Shown here piece by piece: positions 21,194 through 29,166 of a DNA stretch of 64,000 nt. Source of the stretch: Paractinoplanes ovalisporus. GTDB lineage: Bacteria > Actinomycetota > Actinomycetes > Mycobacteriales > Micromonosporaceae. The stretch covers positions 310,001-374,000 of the forward strand of contig NZ_JAENHP010000005.1 of the NCBI RefSeq assembly GCF_016834655.1. Reading direction: 5' to 3'. The translations under genes were made by a program, and so were the position numbers. Within the stretch, counting starts at the first letter, position 1. Each line of letters begins with the position of its first letter. Below the pieces are notes generated by a model. That model worked only from the letters and a program-made list of their open reading frames with translations, was not told the DNA's origin and made no database searches.

Positions 21194-21216
21194 TTGTCAT
21201 ACCCACCGCCTACCTT
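21194..21216 (+). promoter_or_regulatory. RecA-NDp-type (PafBC-dependent) promoter of recA
   Basis: TTGTCA at 21194-21199 and TACCTT at 21211-21216 are separated by 11 bases, the spacing of the RecA/LexA-independent damage promoter (TTGTCRGTG-N8-TANNNT) known from mycobacterial recA and activated by PafBC. The GTG part of the motif is not conserved (TAC here). Transcription would begin close to 21223. Confidence 0.6.
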
Positions 21217-21283
21217 GTTGCCCGTGGTGAACAGAAGCGCATCGGCGAAGACGCCCGCGAAATCGAGTACAGGGGTGGCGGAC

Positions 21284-22330
21284 ATGGTGGCAGGACCTGA
21301 CCGGGACAAAGCGCTCGATCTGGCGTTGGCTCAGATTGACAAGCAGTTCGGCAAGGGCTCGGTAATGCGGCTCGGGGAGCGGCCGGTCGTCGAGACCGCC
21401 ATCATCCCGACCGGCTCCATCGCGCTCGACGTGGCGCTCGGCGTCGGCGGCCTGCCGCGCGGCCGGGTCATCGAGGTCTACGGCCCGGAGTCCAGCGGTA
21501 AGACGACCGTCGCGCTGCACGCGGTCGCCAACGCCCAGCGCAACGGCGGCATCGCGGCCTTCATCGACGCCGAGCACGCGCTCGACCCGGAATACGCGAA
21601 GGCTCTCGGCGTCGACACCGATGCGCTGCTCGTGTCCCAGCCCGACACGGGTGAGCAGGCGCTCGAGATCGCCGACATGCTGATCCGCTCCGGCGCGCTC
21701 GACATCATCGTCATCGACTCGGTGGCCGCGCTCGTGCCGCGCGCCGAGATCGAGGGCGAGATGGGCGACAGCCACGTCGGTCTCCAGGCCCGCCTCATGA
21801 GCCAGGCCCTCCGCAAGATCACCGGCATCCTGAACAACTCGGGCACGACCGCGATCTTCATCAACCAGCTCCGCGAGAAGATCGGCGTCATGTTCGGCTC
21901 GCCCGAGACGACGACCGGTGGCCGCGCGCTCAAGTTCTACGCTTCCGTACGCCTTGATGTCCGGCGCATCGAGAGCCTGAAGGACGGCACCGACGTGGTG
22001 GGCAACCGCACCCGCGTCAAGGTCGTGAAGAACAAGGTGGCCGCGCCGTTCAAGCAGGCCGAGTTCGACATCATGTACGGCAAGGGCATCTCGCGCGAGG
22101 GCTCGCTGATCGACGTCGGCGTCGAGCAGAGCATCATCCGCAAGTCCGGCGCCTGGTACACGTACGACGGTGACCAGCTCGGCCAGGGCAAGGAGAAGGC
22201 GCGCGAGTTCCTCAAGGAGAACCCCGACGTCGCCGCCGAGATCGAGAAGAAGATCCTCGAGAAGCTGGGTGTCGGCCAGACCACCGGCGACGCCGCGGGC
22301 GGCCCCGAGCTCCCGCCGGTCGACTTCTGA
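21284..22330 (+). CDS. recA: RecA recombinase
   Basis: DNA strand-exchange ATPase and co-protease for LexA cleavage, 348 residues from the chosen start, standard length. Walker A GPESSGKTT (~64-72), Walker B LDIIVIDSVAAL, ssDNA-binding loops (EIEGEMGDSHVGLQ; NQLREKIGVMFGSPETTTGG) and C-terminal domain KILEKLGVG are intact; no intein. ATG 21284 (MVAGPDRDKALDLAL) follows AGGGG by 8 bases. In-frame starts at GTG 21275 and GTG 21223 exist, the latter right at the predicted transcription start and therefore a possible leaderless start. Upstream lie two LexA-like boxes and a PafBC-type promoter. recX follows after 16 bases. Confidence 0.98.
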   Translation: MVAGPDRDKALDLALAQIDKQFGKGSVMRLGERPVVETAIIPTGSIALDVALGVGGLPRGRVIEVYGPESSGKTTVALHAVANAQRNGGIAAFIDAEHALDPEYAKALGVDTDALLVSQPDTGEQALEIADMLIRSGALDIIVIDSVAALVPRAEIEGEMGDSHVGLQARLMSQALRKITGILNNSGTTAIFINQLREKIGVMFGSPETTTGGRALKFYASVRLDVRRIESLKDGTDVVGNRTRVKVVKNKVAAPFKQAEFDIMYGKGISREGSLIDVGVEQSIIRKSGAWYTYDGDQLGQGKEKAREFLKENPDVAAEIEKKILEKLGVGQTTGDAAGGPELPPVDF

Positions 22331-22346
22331 TCGGTAGGTCCGCATC

Positions 22347-23846
22347 GTGCCGGCCCGGCGAGGCGCGCGTTCCGGGCGTGGGTGGGACCCGATTCCGCCC
22401 CGTCCCGCCCGCGCCTACGATGAGCACCCGCCCGGCGAGCCCTCCGCCGGCGACGACCAGGAACGCGGCAACGTTCCCATCCGTCGCCGTCGGGCCTCGC
22501 CGGGCGGAATCCCCTACCGTGACGACCTTTTCATCGACTCCGACGACGACGGCCTTGCCGATACTCCCGGCGCGCGTGGCGAGGCGACACGCCGCGGTCG
22601 CGGTGGCGCCGCCGGCGCGCCCGGTCGGGGGACGCGGCGTGGCTCGGGTGGCGGCTCTCGCCCGGAGGACGACGCAACGTCACATGGTCTCGGCGGTGCT
22701 TCCGGTGGGTTCGCCGGTTTGGTGCGGCGTGGCTTCGGCGGCGCCTCCGGTGAGGGTGTCGAGGTGACGTGGGACGACCTGACCGGCGGTTCCGCGCGGC
22801 CGGCGGGTTCGGCGCGCGGTGATCAGGCGCGCAGCGGTTCTGGTGCGTCGGCGGGGTCGGTGGATGGTCGTTTCGCCGAGCCTGGCGGCTCGGCGTGGGA
22901 TGGCTCCGCGAACGCTGGCGGCTCGGCGTGGGATGGCTCCGCGAACCCTGGCGGCTCGGCGTGGGATGGCTCCGCGAACCCTGGCGGGTCGGTGTGGGAT
23001 GACTCCGCGGGCCCTGACGGTTCGGCGGATGAGGATTTCGGTGCGCCTGCCCGTTGGTCGCGTGGTGGTTCGTCGCGTCGTGATTCTGGTGACGACTCGG
23101 CCGGCGCGGCGCGCGGTGCGTGGGGCGGTGACGGATCCGAAGAAGGTGGCCGGTCGCGGCTCGGTGGCTCTCGTGGACGGTTCGGGGAGTCCGGGTCCGG
23201 GGGAGCGGGCGGACGTGGCTCGCGTCGTGGACGTCGTGGTGGCGACCGGGAATCCGGGCCGGGCGAGAACAAACGGAACGAGAACACGCGGAACGACAAC
23301 AAGCAGCCGGCCCAGAGCGAGAGCGAACGGGCGCGCGAGATCTGTCTGCGTCAGCTCGCGGTGCGGCCGCGCACCCGGGCCGAGCTGGCCAAGGTGCTCG
23401 CTCGCAAGGAGATCTCGGAAGAGGTGATCGCCGAGGTTCTCGACCGTTACGACGAGGTCGGGATCATCGACGACGCCGCGTTCGCCCTGGCGTGGGTGTC
23501 CAGCCGGCATCACGGTCGTGGGCTGGCCCGGCGAGCGCTGGCCAATGAGCTGCGCCAGCGTGGTGTCGACGCCGAGGTGGCCGGCGAGGCCCTCGAAACG
23601 GTCGACGACGAGGACGAGGCCGCAACGGCCCGCGCCCTGGTCGACCGCAAGCTGCGCACGGCCCGCGGTGAGCCCGACGCGGTGTTCCGCCGCCTGGTCG
23701 GCATGCTGGCCCGCAAGGGTTACTCCGCCGGTGTGGCCATCCGGGCGGTCAAAGACGCCTTGGCCGCCCGCGACGCTGAGGCGGCCGAGTTCGCAGACCA
23801 GATCGACGCCGACGCCATGGCCTCCGACGCCGACCCCAACTCCTGA
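22347..23846 (+). CDS. recX: RecX regulator of RecA with ~320-residue disordered N-terminal extension
   Basis: The RecX domain occupies only the last third of 499 residues (EICLRQLAVRPRTRAELAKV at ~330, then VLDRYDEVGIIDDAAFA, SSRHHGRGLARRALANELRQ and the C-terminal repeat to ~480). RecX binds RecA filaments and limits their activity. Normal length is 150-220. Residues ~1-320 are Gly/Ser/Arg/Asp-rich, with a four-fold repeat of PGGSAWDGSAN coded by 33-base units. GTG at 22347 is 16 bases after recA, so they share a transcript. The ribosome site is weak and an internal start nearer the domain cannot be excluded. The C-terminal codons belong to a tandem repeat that runs past the stop. Confidence 0.9.
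   Translation: MPARRGARSGRGWDPIPPRPARAYDEHPPGEPSAGDDQERGNVPIRRRRASPGGIPYRDDLFIDSDDDGLADTPGARGEATRRGRGGAAGAPGRGTRRGSGGGSRPEDDATSHGLGGASGGFAGLVRRGFGGASGEGVEVTWDDLTGGSARPAGSARGDQARSGSGASAGSVDGRFAEPGGSAWDGSANAGGSAWDGSANPGGSAWDGSANPGGSVWDDSAGPDGSADEDFGAPARWSRGGSSRRDSGDDSAGAARGAWGGDGSEEGGRSRLGGSRGRFGESGSGGAGGRGSRRGRRGGDRESGPGENKRNENTRNDNKQPAQSESERAREICLRQLAVRPRTRAELAKVLARKEISEEVIAEVLDRYDEVGIIDDAAFALAWVSSRHHGRGLARRALANELRQRGVDAEVAGEALETVDDEDEAATARALVDRKLRTARGEPDAVFRRLVGMLARKGYSAGVAIRAVKDALAARDAEAAEFADQIDADAMASDADPNS
22881..23012 (+). repeat. 33-bp repeat inside recX, 4 units
   Basis: Units start at 22881, 22914, 22947 and 22980. Each encodes PGGSAWDGSAN or a close variant; the second and third are almost identical at DNA level, the fourth is diverged. 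Recent expansion in frame. Confidence 0.9.
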
Positions 23847-23901
23847 CGCCTCCGACGCCGACCCGATTCCTGACGCCTCCGACGCCGACCCGATTCCTGA
23901 C
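23820..23901 (+). repeat. 27/28-bp repeat spanning the recX stop codon, 3 units
   Basis: Units 23820-23847 (28 bases), 23848-23874 and 23875-23901 (27 each) share GCCTCCGACGCCGACC and end TCCTGAC. The first unit holds the last codons and the TGA of recX; the one-base length difference puts the later copies in another frame, where they would read ASDADPIPD. Confidence 0.9.
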
Positions 23902-24260
23902 GCCCCTCCGACACGTCCCTGCCGCCCGCCGTCACGCCGCGTCGTGCCGCGTGCTTCTGGGTCGTGCCGCGCTTCCGCGTTGTGGCTCGGCTGTAATCGG
24001 GGTGGAACCGGAGCGTGGGTGACTGCGCCGGCGGGGTTCGGGGCCCTGGCCTGGGTGCGCTGTGAGTCTGGTGCGGAGTGTGATGGGCCGGCGGCCGCTT
24101 GGGTGAAAGTGGTCTATATAGGTAACGATCTGTGTCCGGAAATCCACATATCGCTGGGTGTGGATGGCGCGAGATCTCTGATCTGGGCTACGTTGCTGGC
24201 CGGATCGCGGGGGTCTCTGGCATGTGGAGTGTCCCCGCTGCACGAAAAACGGGGAGGGAC
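23847..24260. other. intergenic region recX to LPXTG-protein gene
   Basis: 414 bases. The first ~55 are copies of the recX 3' repeat. Further on, a TA-rich patch TCTATATAGG near 24114 is a candidate -10 region, and ATCCACA (24142-24148) pairs with TGTGGAT (24159-24165). GGGGAGGGA precedes the next ATG. No known riboswitch core was recognised. Confidence 0.5.
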
Positions 24261-24983
24261 ATGCGGATCAATCAGCTTGCGCGCCACCGGGGTGTGCGCG
24301 TGGTCGCGCGCCTCGGTGTGTTGGTCGGGGCGGTCGGCGTCGCGGCGCTCGCCGGTGGGCACGCTGCCAGTGCGGCGACCACGCAGACCGCCACGCGTGG
24401 CGTTGTCATCGTCACCGAGGACCCGAAGGACGTCGGCGCGGCCGCCGACGAGGAGACTCCCGGCGACGACGAGACTCCGGGCACGCCGGGCGAGAACCCC
24501 GGCGGCGGTGGCGGCGAGAACCCGCCCGGCGACGGCGGGGAGACTCCGCCCGGCGATGGTGGCGAGACTCCGCCTGGCGATGGTGGGGAAACCCCGCCCG
24601 GTGACGGTGGGGAGACTCCGCCTGGCGATGGTGGCGAGACTCCGCCCGGTGACGGTGGGGAGACTCCGCCGGGTAACGGTGGCGAGACCCCGCCCGGCAA
24701 CGGCGGGGAGACCCCGCCGAGTGACAACGGTCCGGGGGAGACCCCGCCGACCGACGACACCGGCACGGGTGGCGGCACCGGCGAGGACGACCAGGACGGC
24801 GGCGTGTCCGACGACCAGGACGACGACAACGACACCGGCGGCGGTGGCGGCTCGAGTGGTGGCGGCGGCCTTCCGGTCACCGGCATGAACGTGGTCGGCG
24901 TGGCCGGCCTCGGGGCGTCCGTGCTGGTCGGCGGCGTGGTTCTGATGCTCGTGACGCGGCGTCGGCCCGACACTCGGGCCTGA
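24261..24983 (+). CDS. LPXTG-type cell-wall-anchored protein with Gly-Glu-Thr-Pro repeats
   Basis: Exported low-complexity surface protein, 240 residues. Signal peptide ~1-40 ending near ASA/ATT; a stalk of PPGDGGET repeats (24-base units, about eight copies, roughly residues 85-155); an acidic Asp/Gly region; then LPVTG, a hydrophobic segment (VVGVAGLGASVLVGGVVLML) and RRRPDTRA, a textbook sortase signal. ATG at 24261 follows GGGGAGGGA at ideal distance; the frame extends upstream without a better start. No class A or E sortase lies nearby, only the class F enzyme 16 kb away. Probably a spacer or matrix protein; no catalytic domain seen. Confidence 0.9.
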   Translation: MRINQLARHRGVRVVARLGVLVGAVGVAALAGGHAASAATTQTATRGVVIVTEDPKDVGAAADEETPGDDETPGTPGENPGGGGGENPPGDGGETPPGDGGETPPGDGGETPPGDGGETPPGDGGETPPGDGGETPPGNGGETPPGNGGETPPSDNGPGETPPTDDTGTGGGTGEDDQDGGVSDDQDDDNDTGGGGGSSGGGGLPVTGMNVVGVAGLGASVLVGGVVLMLVTRRRPDTRA

Positions 24984-25214
24984 CGGAACCGACTCGGTCC
25001 GGCCAGGCGCCGAGGCTCGGGCCTGAGATGCAGGGGCCGAGGCGCGGAACCGGGTCCTGAGTGCGATAAAACGGATCGAATCCGGTCGTGGCGACATGCC
25101 GCGGCCGGACTCGTCATTATCGGTGTCGCGACGATCGAATGTGATCGAATTCCCAGGTGGCGGGGGTCGTCGGCGGACATCGGCGTTCGCCACTGATTGG
25201 TAATATGCGGTGTT

Positions 25215-26477
25215 GTGACCGAGTCTTCGCAGCAAGGAAGGCGGGGCTACGGTCCCTTCCCGGAGGGTGCCGAGCCGACCGCGCCGATCAGCGCGCAGCC
25301 GCCCGCCGAGACGATCCCGCGCCAGACGGTCCGAGGCCCCGGCGCGGCCGCACCGGGCAACCCCAGCCCGGCATCGTCGCACCAGGTGGCCGCGGGTCAC
25401 GGCCCGGCACGGCCGGGTGACCCCGCCGGCACACAGCCGTGGGTGACGAGCGAAACCCCAGCGGGCGAGACCCCGACGAGCGGCGCTCCGACGAGCGGTA
25501 CTCCGTCCAGCGGCGCGCCCTACCCGGGAACCCCGACAGGCGGTACTCCGTCCAGCGGCGCGTCGTACCCGGGAACCCCGACAGGCGGTACTCCGTCCAG
25601 CGGCGCGCCCTACCCGGGCACCCCGTCGGGCCCGCCGTACGGCTCGAACCCGACAATCGGCGGCGGCTACATCCCGACGAGCGGCGGCGGCTTCAGCCCG
25701 ACGAGCGGCAGCGGCTACGGCCCCTTCCAGAGCAGCCCCGCCCCCGACCCCTTCGGCGAGCGCCAGGAGGGCTGGACCGAAACCCCGTACGGCTTCAACG
25801 CCCCACCCGGCCGCCGCATCGAGCCGACCCCACCGCCCGAGCGCAGCCGCCTGGTCCTGGGCATCCTCGCCGGCCTGGTAGCGGGCCTCCTCCTGTTCGG
25901 CACGGGCGGCTGGTTCGCCGGCCGCGCCACCGCTCCGAAGGCCACCCCGGCCACGACCGAGCCGGCCCCGGCACCGACCGCGAGCGGTCAGCTCGGCGTG
26001 TTCGAACAGAACCAGGTGGCGATCAACCAGCCCGACTTCGCCGGCACCGGCCTCACCGCGATCTCCGAGGGTTTCCTGCCCTATTTGTCGGCCTGTTCGC
26101 GTCCCAAGGCCAACACTGGCGAGAAGGCCCGCGTCCGCTGCACCCTCGACGGCATGAGCGCGATCTTCGTGGAATACAACTCGACCGCCGACCGTGACAA
26201 GGCCCGGGTGAAGGCGCTGGGTCAGGCCGTCGACGCCCGCACGCTCACCCCGGGCGTCGCCCCCGCGGCGGAAAGGGCCACCCCGTCGGGCCGAACCACG
26301 GGCAATTACGTGGAGTACGCGTACCGTCTCACGGAGAGTGGAACCACCCGGACGGTCAGCGGCATGTGGTGGGACGACGCCGACACCCCGGTCGCCGGTT
26401 ACCTGCTGGCGTACTGGAAAGAGGGTCTGGGTGAGAAGTGGGATCCGATGCGCGATCTCTGGTCCCGGTACGCCTGA
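25215..26477 (+). CDS. Pro/Gly-rich membrane protein with extracellular C-terminal domain
   Basis: Unrecognised protein of 420 residues. The first ~205 are cytoplasmic, rich in Pro, Gly, Ser and Thr, with repeats of PGTPTGGTPSSGA coded by near-identical 45-base units. A membrane segment follows (~207-230, LVLGILAGLVAGLLLFGTGG), a Pro/Thr linker and an extracellular globular domain (~250-420) with two cysteines (YLSACSRPK; VRCTLDGM) that may form a disulfide. The layout recalls the non-kinase half of actinobacterial Ser/Thr kinases, but no kinase motif is present. GTG at 25215 (VTESSQQ) was preferred over TTG 25197. Function unknown. Confidence 0.8.
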   Translation: MTESSQQGRRGYGPFPEGAEPTAPISAQPPAETIPRQTVRGPGAAAPGNPSPASSHQVAAGHGPARPGDPAGTQPWVTSETPAGETPTSGAPTSGTPSSGAPYPGTPTGGTPSSGASYPGTPTGGTPSSGAPYPGTPSGPPYGSNPTIGGGYIPTSGGGFSPTSGSGYGPFQSSPAPDPFGERQEGWTETPYGFNAPPGRRIEPTPPPERSRLVLGILAGLVAGLLLFGTGGWFAGRATAPKATPATTEPAPAPTASGQLGVFEQNQVAINQPDFAGTGLTAISEGFLPYLSACSRPKANTGEKARVRCTLDGMSAIFVEYNSTADRDKARVKALGQAVDARTLTPGVAPAAERATPSGRTTGNYVEYAYRLTESGTTRTVSGMWWDDADTPVAGYLLAYWKEGLGEKWDPMRDLWSRYA

Positions 26478-26848
26478 TTTGCCCACCGGTATCGTGAGCT
26501 GGGCGTAAGCAGGTCTGTGCCCTAAGTCCCATCCGCTGCCGAATCATGGATCCTTGACCGAAGTGGCACTCGCGACCTAGCCTCGCGTTACACAAGGTTT
26601 GTTCGACCATCGCATGCAACACGCACAACATAGATCGCATAACTTTCCGGCATCACTTGTAGCCAGCAAGCAAGGCCCCGGCGCCCGACCGCAGGCGTCG
26701 CGTGGCTCGATATATGGGCGGTTCAGCACCGTTGTCCCCCTCGAGGGCGGCGGCTCGATGACGCCTGCGGTCGTCTGCCTTGGTCGGGCATCCCGCAACT
26801 GGCCGGCGTGCTCACAACGCGCCCGGCGATCGAGGGGAGACGCGGCAG
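26478..26848. other. 371-base leader region upstream of rny
   Basis: No gene seen. It contains a 14-bp inverted repeat with arms 74 bases apart (listed separately), the palindrome CCCTCGAGGG at 26738-26747 between the arms, and a purine-rich GAGGGGAGA directly before the rny ATG. Relatively AT-rich bases at 26575-26650 may hold the promoter. Confidence 0.5.
26686..26773 (+). repeat. long-range inverted repeat in the rny 5' region
   Basis: CGACCGCAGGCGTC (26686-26699) is the exact reverse complement of GACGCCTGCGGTCG (26760-26773). The 60 bases between hold an inner palindrome at 26738-26747. As RNA this would fold into a stable branched structure ending 75 bases before the rny start. Confidence 0.7.
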
Positions 26849-28594
26849 ATGACGACCGCCCTGGACTGGGTGCTGGTGGTGGCGATCGTCGTCCTCGCCG
26901 CCATCGTGGTGGCCGGCATGGTGCTCGGCGCACGGGCGCTGCGCCAGTTGCACAAGGTCCGGGCCGACGCCCAGGGGCAGGGTCAGGCCGTCGACGACGC
27001 GCTCGCCAAGGTTGAGGACGCCAACGCCAAGGTCGACGACGCCAATGCCAAAGCGGCTTCCGTACGGGCGGAGGCCGCCGCCGCCAAGGCCGAGGCCAGC
27101 GCCGCCCGCGCCGAAGCCCGCCGCGTTCTCGAAGCGGCGCACAGTGAAGCCGACACGATCCTCGAGCACGCGCACCGCCAGGCCGAGGCCGACGCCGAGC
27201 AGGTCCGCGCGGCCGCCCGCCGCCAGGGGGAGCGCGAGGTCGCCCTGCTCAACACGACCGCCAAGGAGCAGGCGGCCGAGGTCGAGCGCCGCACCTCCCG
27301 CATCGACGAGCGCGAGCGCCTGCACGCCGACGAGGTCGAGCGCCTGGTCGAGCGGGAGCGCCGCCTGGCGACGATGGACGCCGATCTGGCCGGCCGTGAG
27401 AGCGCCCTGGCCGGCCGCGAGGCCGAGCTGGCCGGTGCCGAGGAGACGAAGCGCCGCGAGCTGGAACGGATCGCCGGCCTGACCGCCGAGGTCGCCCGCA
27501 CCGAGCTCGTCGAGAGCATCGAGGCGCAGGCCAAGCGCGAGGCCGCAATCCTGGTGCGCGACATCGAGAGCGACGCCCGCAGCACCGCCGACACCCGCGC
27601 CCGCCACATCGTGGTCGACGCCATCCAGCGCATCGCCAGCGAGCAGACCTCGGAGAGCGTGGTCAGCGTGCTGCATCTGCCGAGCGACGAGATGAAGGGC
27701 CGGATCATCGGCCGCGAGGGCCGCAACATCCGCGCGTTCGAGTCGGTCACCGGCGTCAACCTGATCATCGACGACACTCCCGAGGCGGTGCTGCTCTCCT
27801 GCTTCGATCCCGTACGGCGTGAGGTCGGCCGCCTGACCCTCGAGAAGCTGGTGCTGGACGGGCGCATCCACCCGCACCGCATCGAGGAGGTCTTCGACAG
27901 CGCCAAGAACGAGGTCGACATCCTCTGTGACCGGGCCGCCGAGGAGGCGCTGGTCGACGTCGGCATCACCGACCTGCACCCCGAGCTGGCCAAGCTGCTG
28001 GGCCGGCTGCGCTACCGCACCAGCTACGGCCAGAACGTGCTCAAGCACCTCTCCGAGACCGCCCACATCGCCGGGATCATGGCCGCCGAGCTGGGCCTGG
28101 ACATCCCGACGATGAAGCGCGCGGCCTTCCTGCACGACATCGGCAAGGCGCTGACCCACGAGGTGGAGGGCAGCCACGCGCTGATCGGCGCCGACCTGGC
28201 CCGCAAGTTCGGCGAGTCCGACGACGTGGTGCACGCGATCGAGGCGCACCACAACGAGGTGCAGCCGCAGACCATCGAGGCCGTGCTGACCCAGGCCGCT
28301 GACGCCTGCTCGGGCGGGCGGCCGGGGGCCCGGCGGGAGAGCCTCGAGGCGTACGTGAAGAGGCTGGAGCGCATCGAGGAGATCGCCGCCGGCAAGGTCG
28401 GCGTGGAGAAGGTCTTCGCGATGCAGGCCGGGCGCGAGATCAGGGTGATGGTGCGCCCGGACGACATCGACGACATCGGCGCGGCGGTGCTGGCCCGCGA
28501 CGTGGCGAAGCAGATCGAGGAGGAGCTGACCTACCCGGGGCAGATCCGGGTCACGGTCGTCCGGGAATCACGAGTCACCGAGCTCGCTCGTTAG
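26849..28594 (+). CDS. rny: ribonuclease Y
   Basis: Membrane-anchored endoribonuclease that starts mRNA decay, 581 residues. N-terminal membrane helix (~5-28, WVLVVAIVVLAAIVVAGMVLG); long Ala/Glu/Arg-rich coiled coil (~30-270); KH domain with GRIIGREGRNIRAFE (~287) and DDTPEAVLLS; HD domain with HIAGIMAAEL and the metal-binding AAFLHDIGKAL (~430), then EAHHNEV. ATG at 26849 follows GAGGGGAGA. Its 3' end overlaps the convergent DinB-like gene by 27 bases. The structured leader hints at post-transcriptional control, perhaps by the enzyme itself (inference). Confidence 0.96.
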   Translation: MTTALDWVLVVAIVVLAAIVVAGMVLGARALRQLHKVRADAQGQGQAVDDALAKVEDANAKVDDANAKAASVRAEAAAAKAEASAARAEARRVLEAAHSEADTILEHAHRQAEADAEQVRAAARRQGEREVALLNTTAKEQAAEVERRTSRIDERERLHADEVERLVERERRLATMDADLAGRESALAGREAELAGAEETKRRELERIAGLTAEVARTELVESIEAQAKREAAILVRDIESDARSTADTRARHIVVDAIQRIASEQTSESVVSVLHLPSDEMKGRIIGREGRNIRAFESVTGVNLIIDDTPEAVLLSCFDPVRREVGRLTLEKLVLDGRIHPHRIEEVFDSAKNEVDILCDRAAEEALVDVGITDLHPELAKLLGRLRYRTSYGQNVLKHLSETAHIAGIMAAELGLDIPTMKRAAFLHDIGKALTHEVEGSHALIGADLARKFGESDDVVHAIEAHHNEVQPQTIEAVLTQAADACSGGRPGARRESLEAYVKRLERIEEIAAGKVGVEKVFAMQAGREIRVMVRPDDIDDIGAAVLARDVAKQIEEELTYPGQIRVTVVRESRVTELAR

Positions 28595-29068
28595 TCCCAG
28601 CTGCTCGCGCAGGATGTCGGCGTGGCCGCAGTGCTGCGCCAGTTCCCGCAGCAGGTGCAGATAGATCCAGCGCAGCGGCAGCGGACCGCGACGGTTGCCG
28701 GTCAGGGTGTCGTCCAGCGAGAGATCGGCGACGGCCCGCCGAGACGCCTCGACAGCGGCGGCAAAATCAGCCCGTACGGAAGCAATGCTGTCCGAATCAT
28801 CCAGGATGAACGACTCGTCGGGGTCGGCGGGAATGCCGATCTCGGACCGGGGACGCCCCGTGACGGCCTCGTCGAACCACACCTTCTCAACGAAGGTCGC
28901 GTGCTTGACCAGCCCCAGCAGCGTGGTGCGGGACGGCACCAGGGAACGCCGCACCTGCTCCTCGGTCAGATCGTCGAGACAGTCGTGCAGAGCCCGGCGG
29001 TGCTCGTCGAGGAAGACCTCGAACTGGGCTCGTAACGGCTCGTTGGTGACGTCGTCCGTGGAGATCAT
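28568..29068 (-). CDS. DinB/DUF664-family protein
   Basis: Four-helix-bundle protein of the DinB-like superfamily (DUF664 branch, related to mycothiol-dependent maleylpyruvate isomerase), 166 residues. Metal-ligand histidines fit LLGLVKHATFVEKVW (~55) and the C-terminal LRELAQHCGHADILREQL (~145), the hallmark of the family. Members act with mycothiol or other thiols in detoxification, but the substrate is unknown. ATG at 29068. Convergent with rny, overlapping it by 27 bases. Confidence 0.88.
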   Translation of the reverse strand: MISTDDVTNEPLRAQFEVFLDEHRRALHDCLDDLTEEQVRRSLVPSRTTLLGLVKHATFVEKVWFDEAVTGRPRSEIGIPADPDESFILDDSDSIASVRADFAAAVEASRRAVADLSLDDTLTGNRRGPLPLRWIYLHLLRELAQHCGHADILREQLGLTSELGDS

Positions 29069-29166
29069 GGCGGCAGCATCGCAAGCGTCACGGCGCGAGG
29101 GCAAGCCGGAATACCACTGTGGCCCCGGAGTATGTCCGGGGCCACAGCGACATCGTTCGAACGGTG

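Noticed and set aside
24050..24260. A c-di-AMP (ydaO-type) riboswitch before the LPXTG gene, as found before many actinobacterial wall genes.
   Set aside because: The conserved core segments could not be matched; only a small hairpin and a TA-rich patch are seen.
23847..24888. A longer recX frame or a second gene continuing through the repeat after the recX stop.
   Set aside because: Beyond the repeats the alternative frame becomes a shadow of the LPXTG gene; there is no conserved domain or start.
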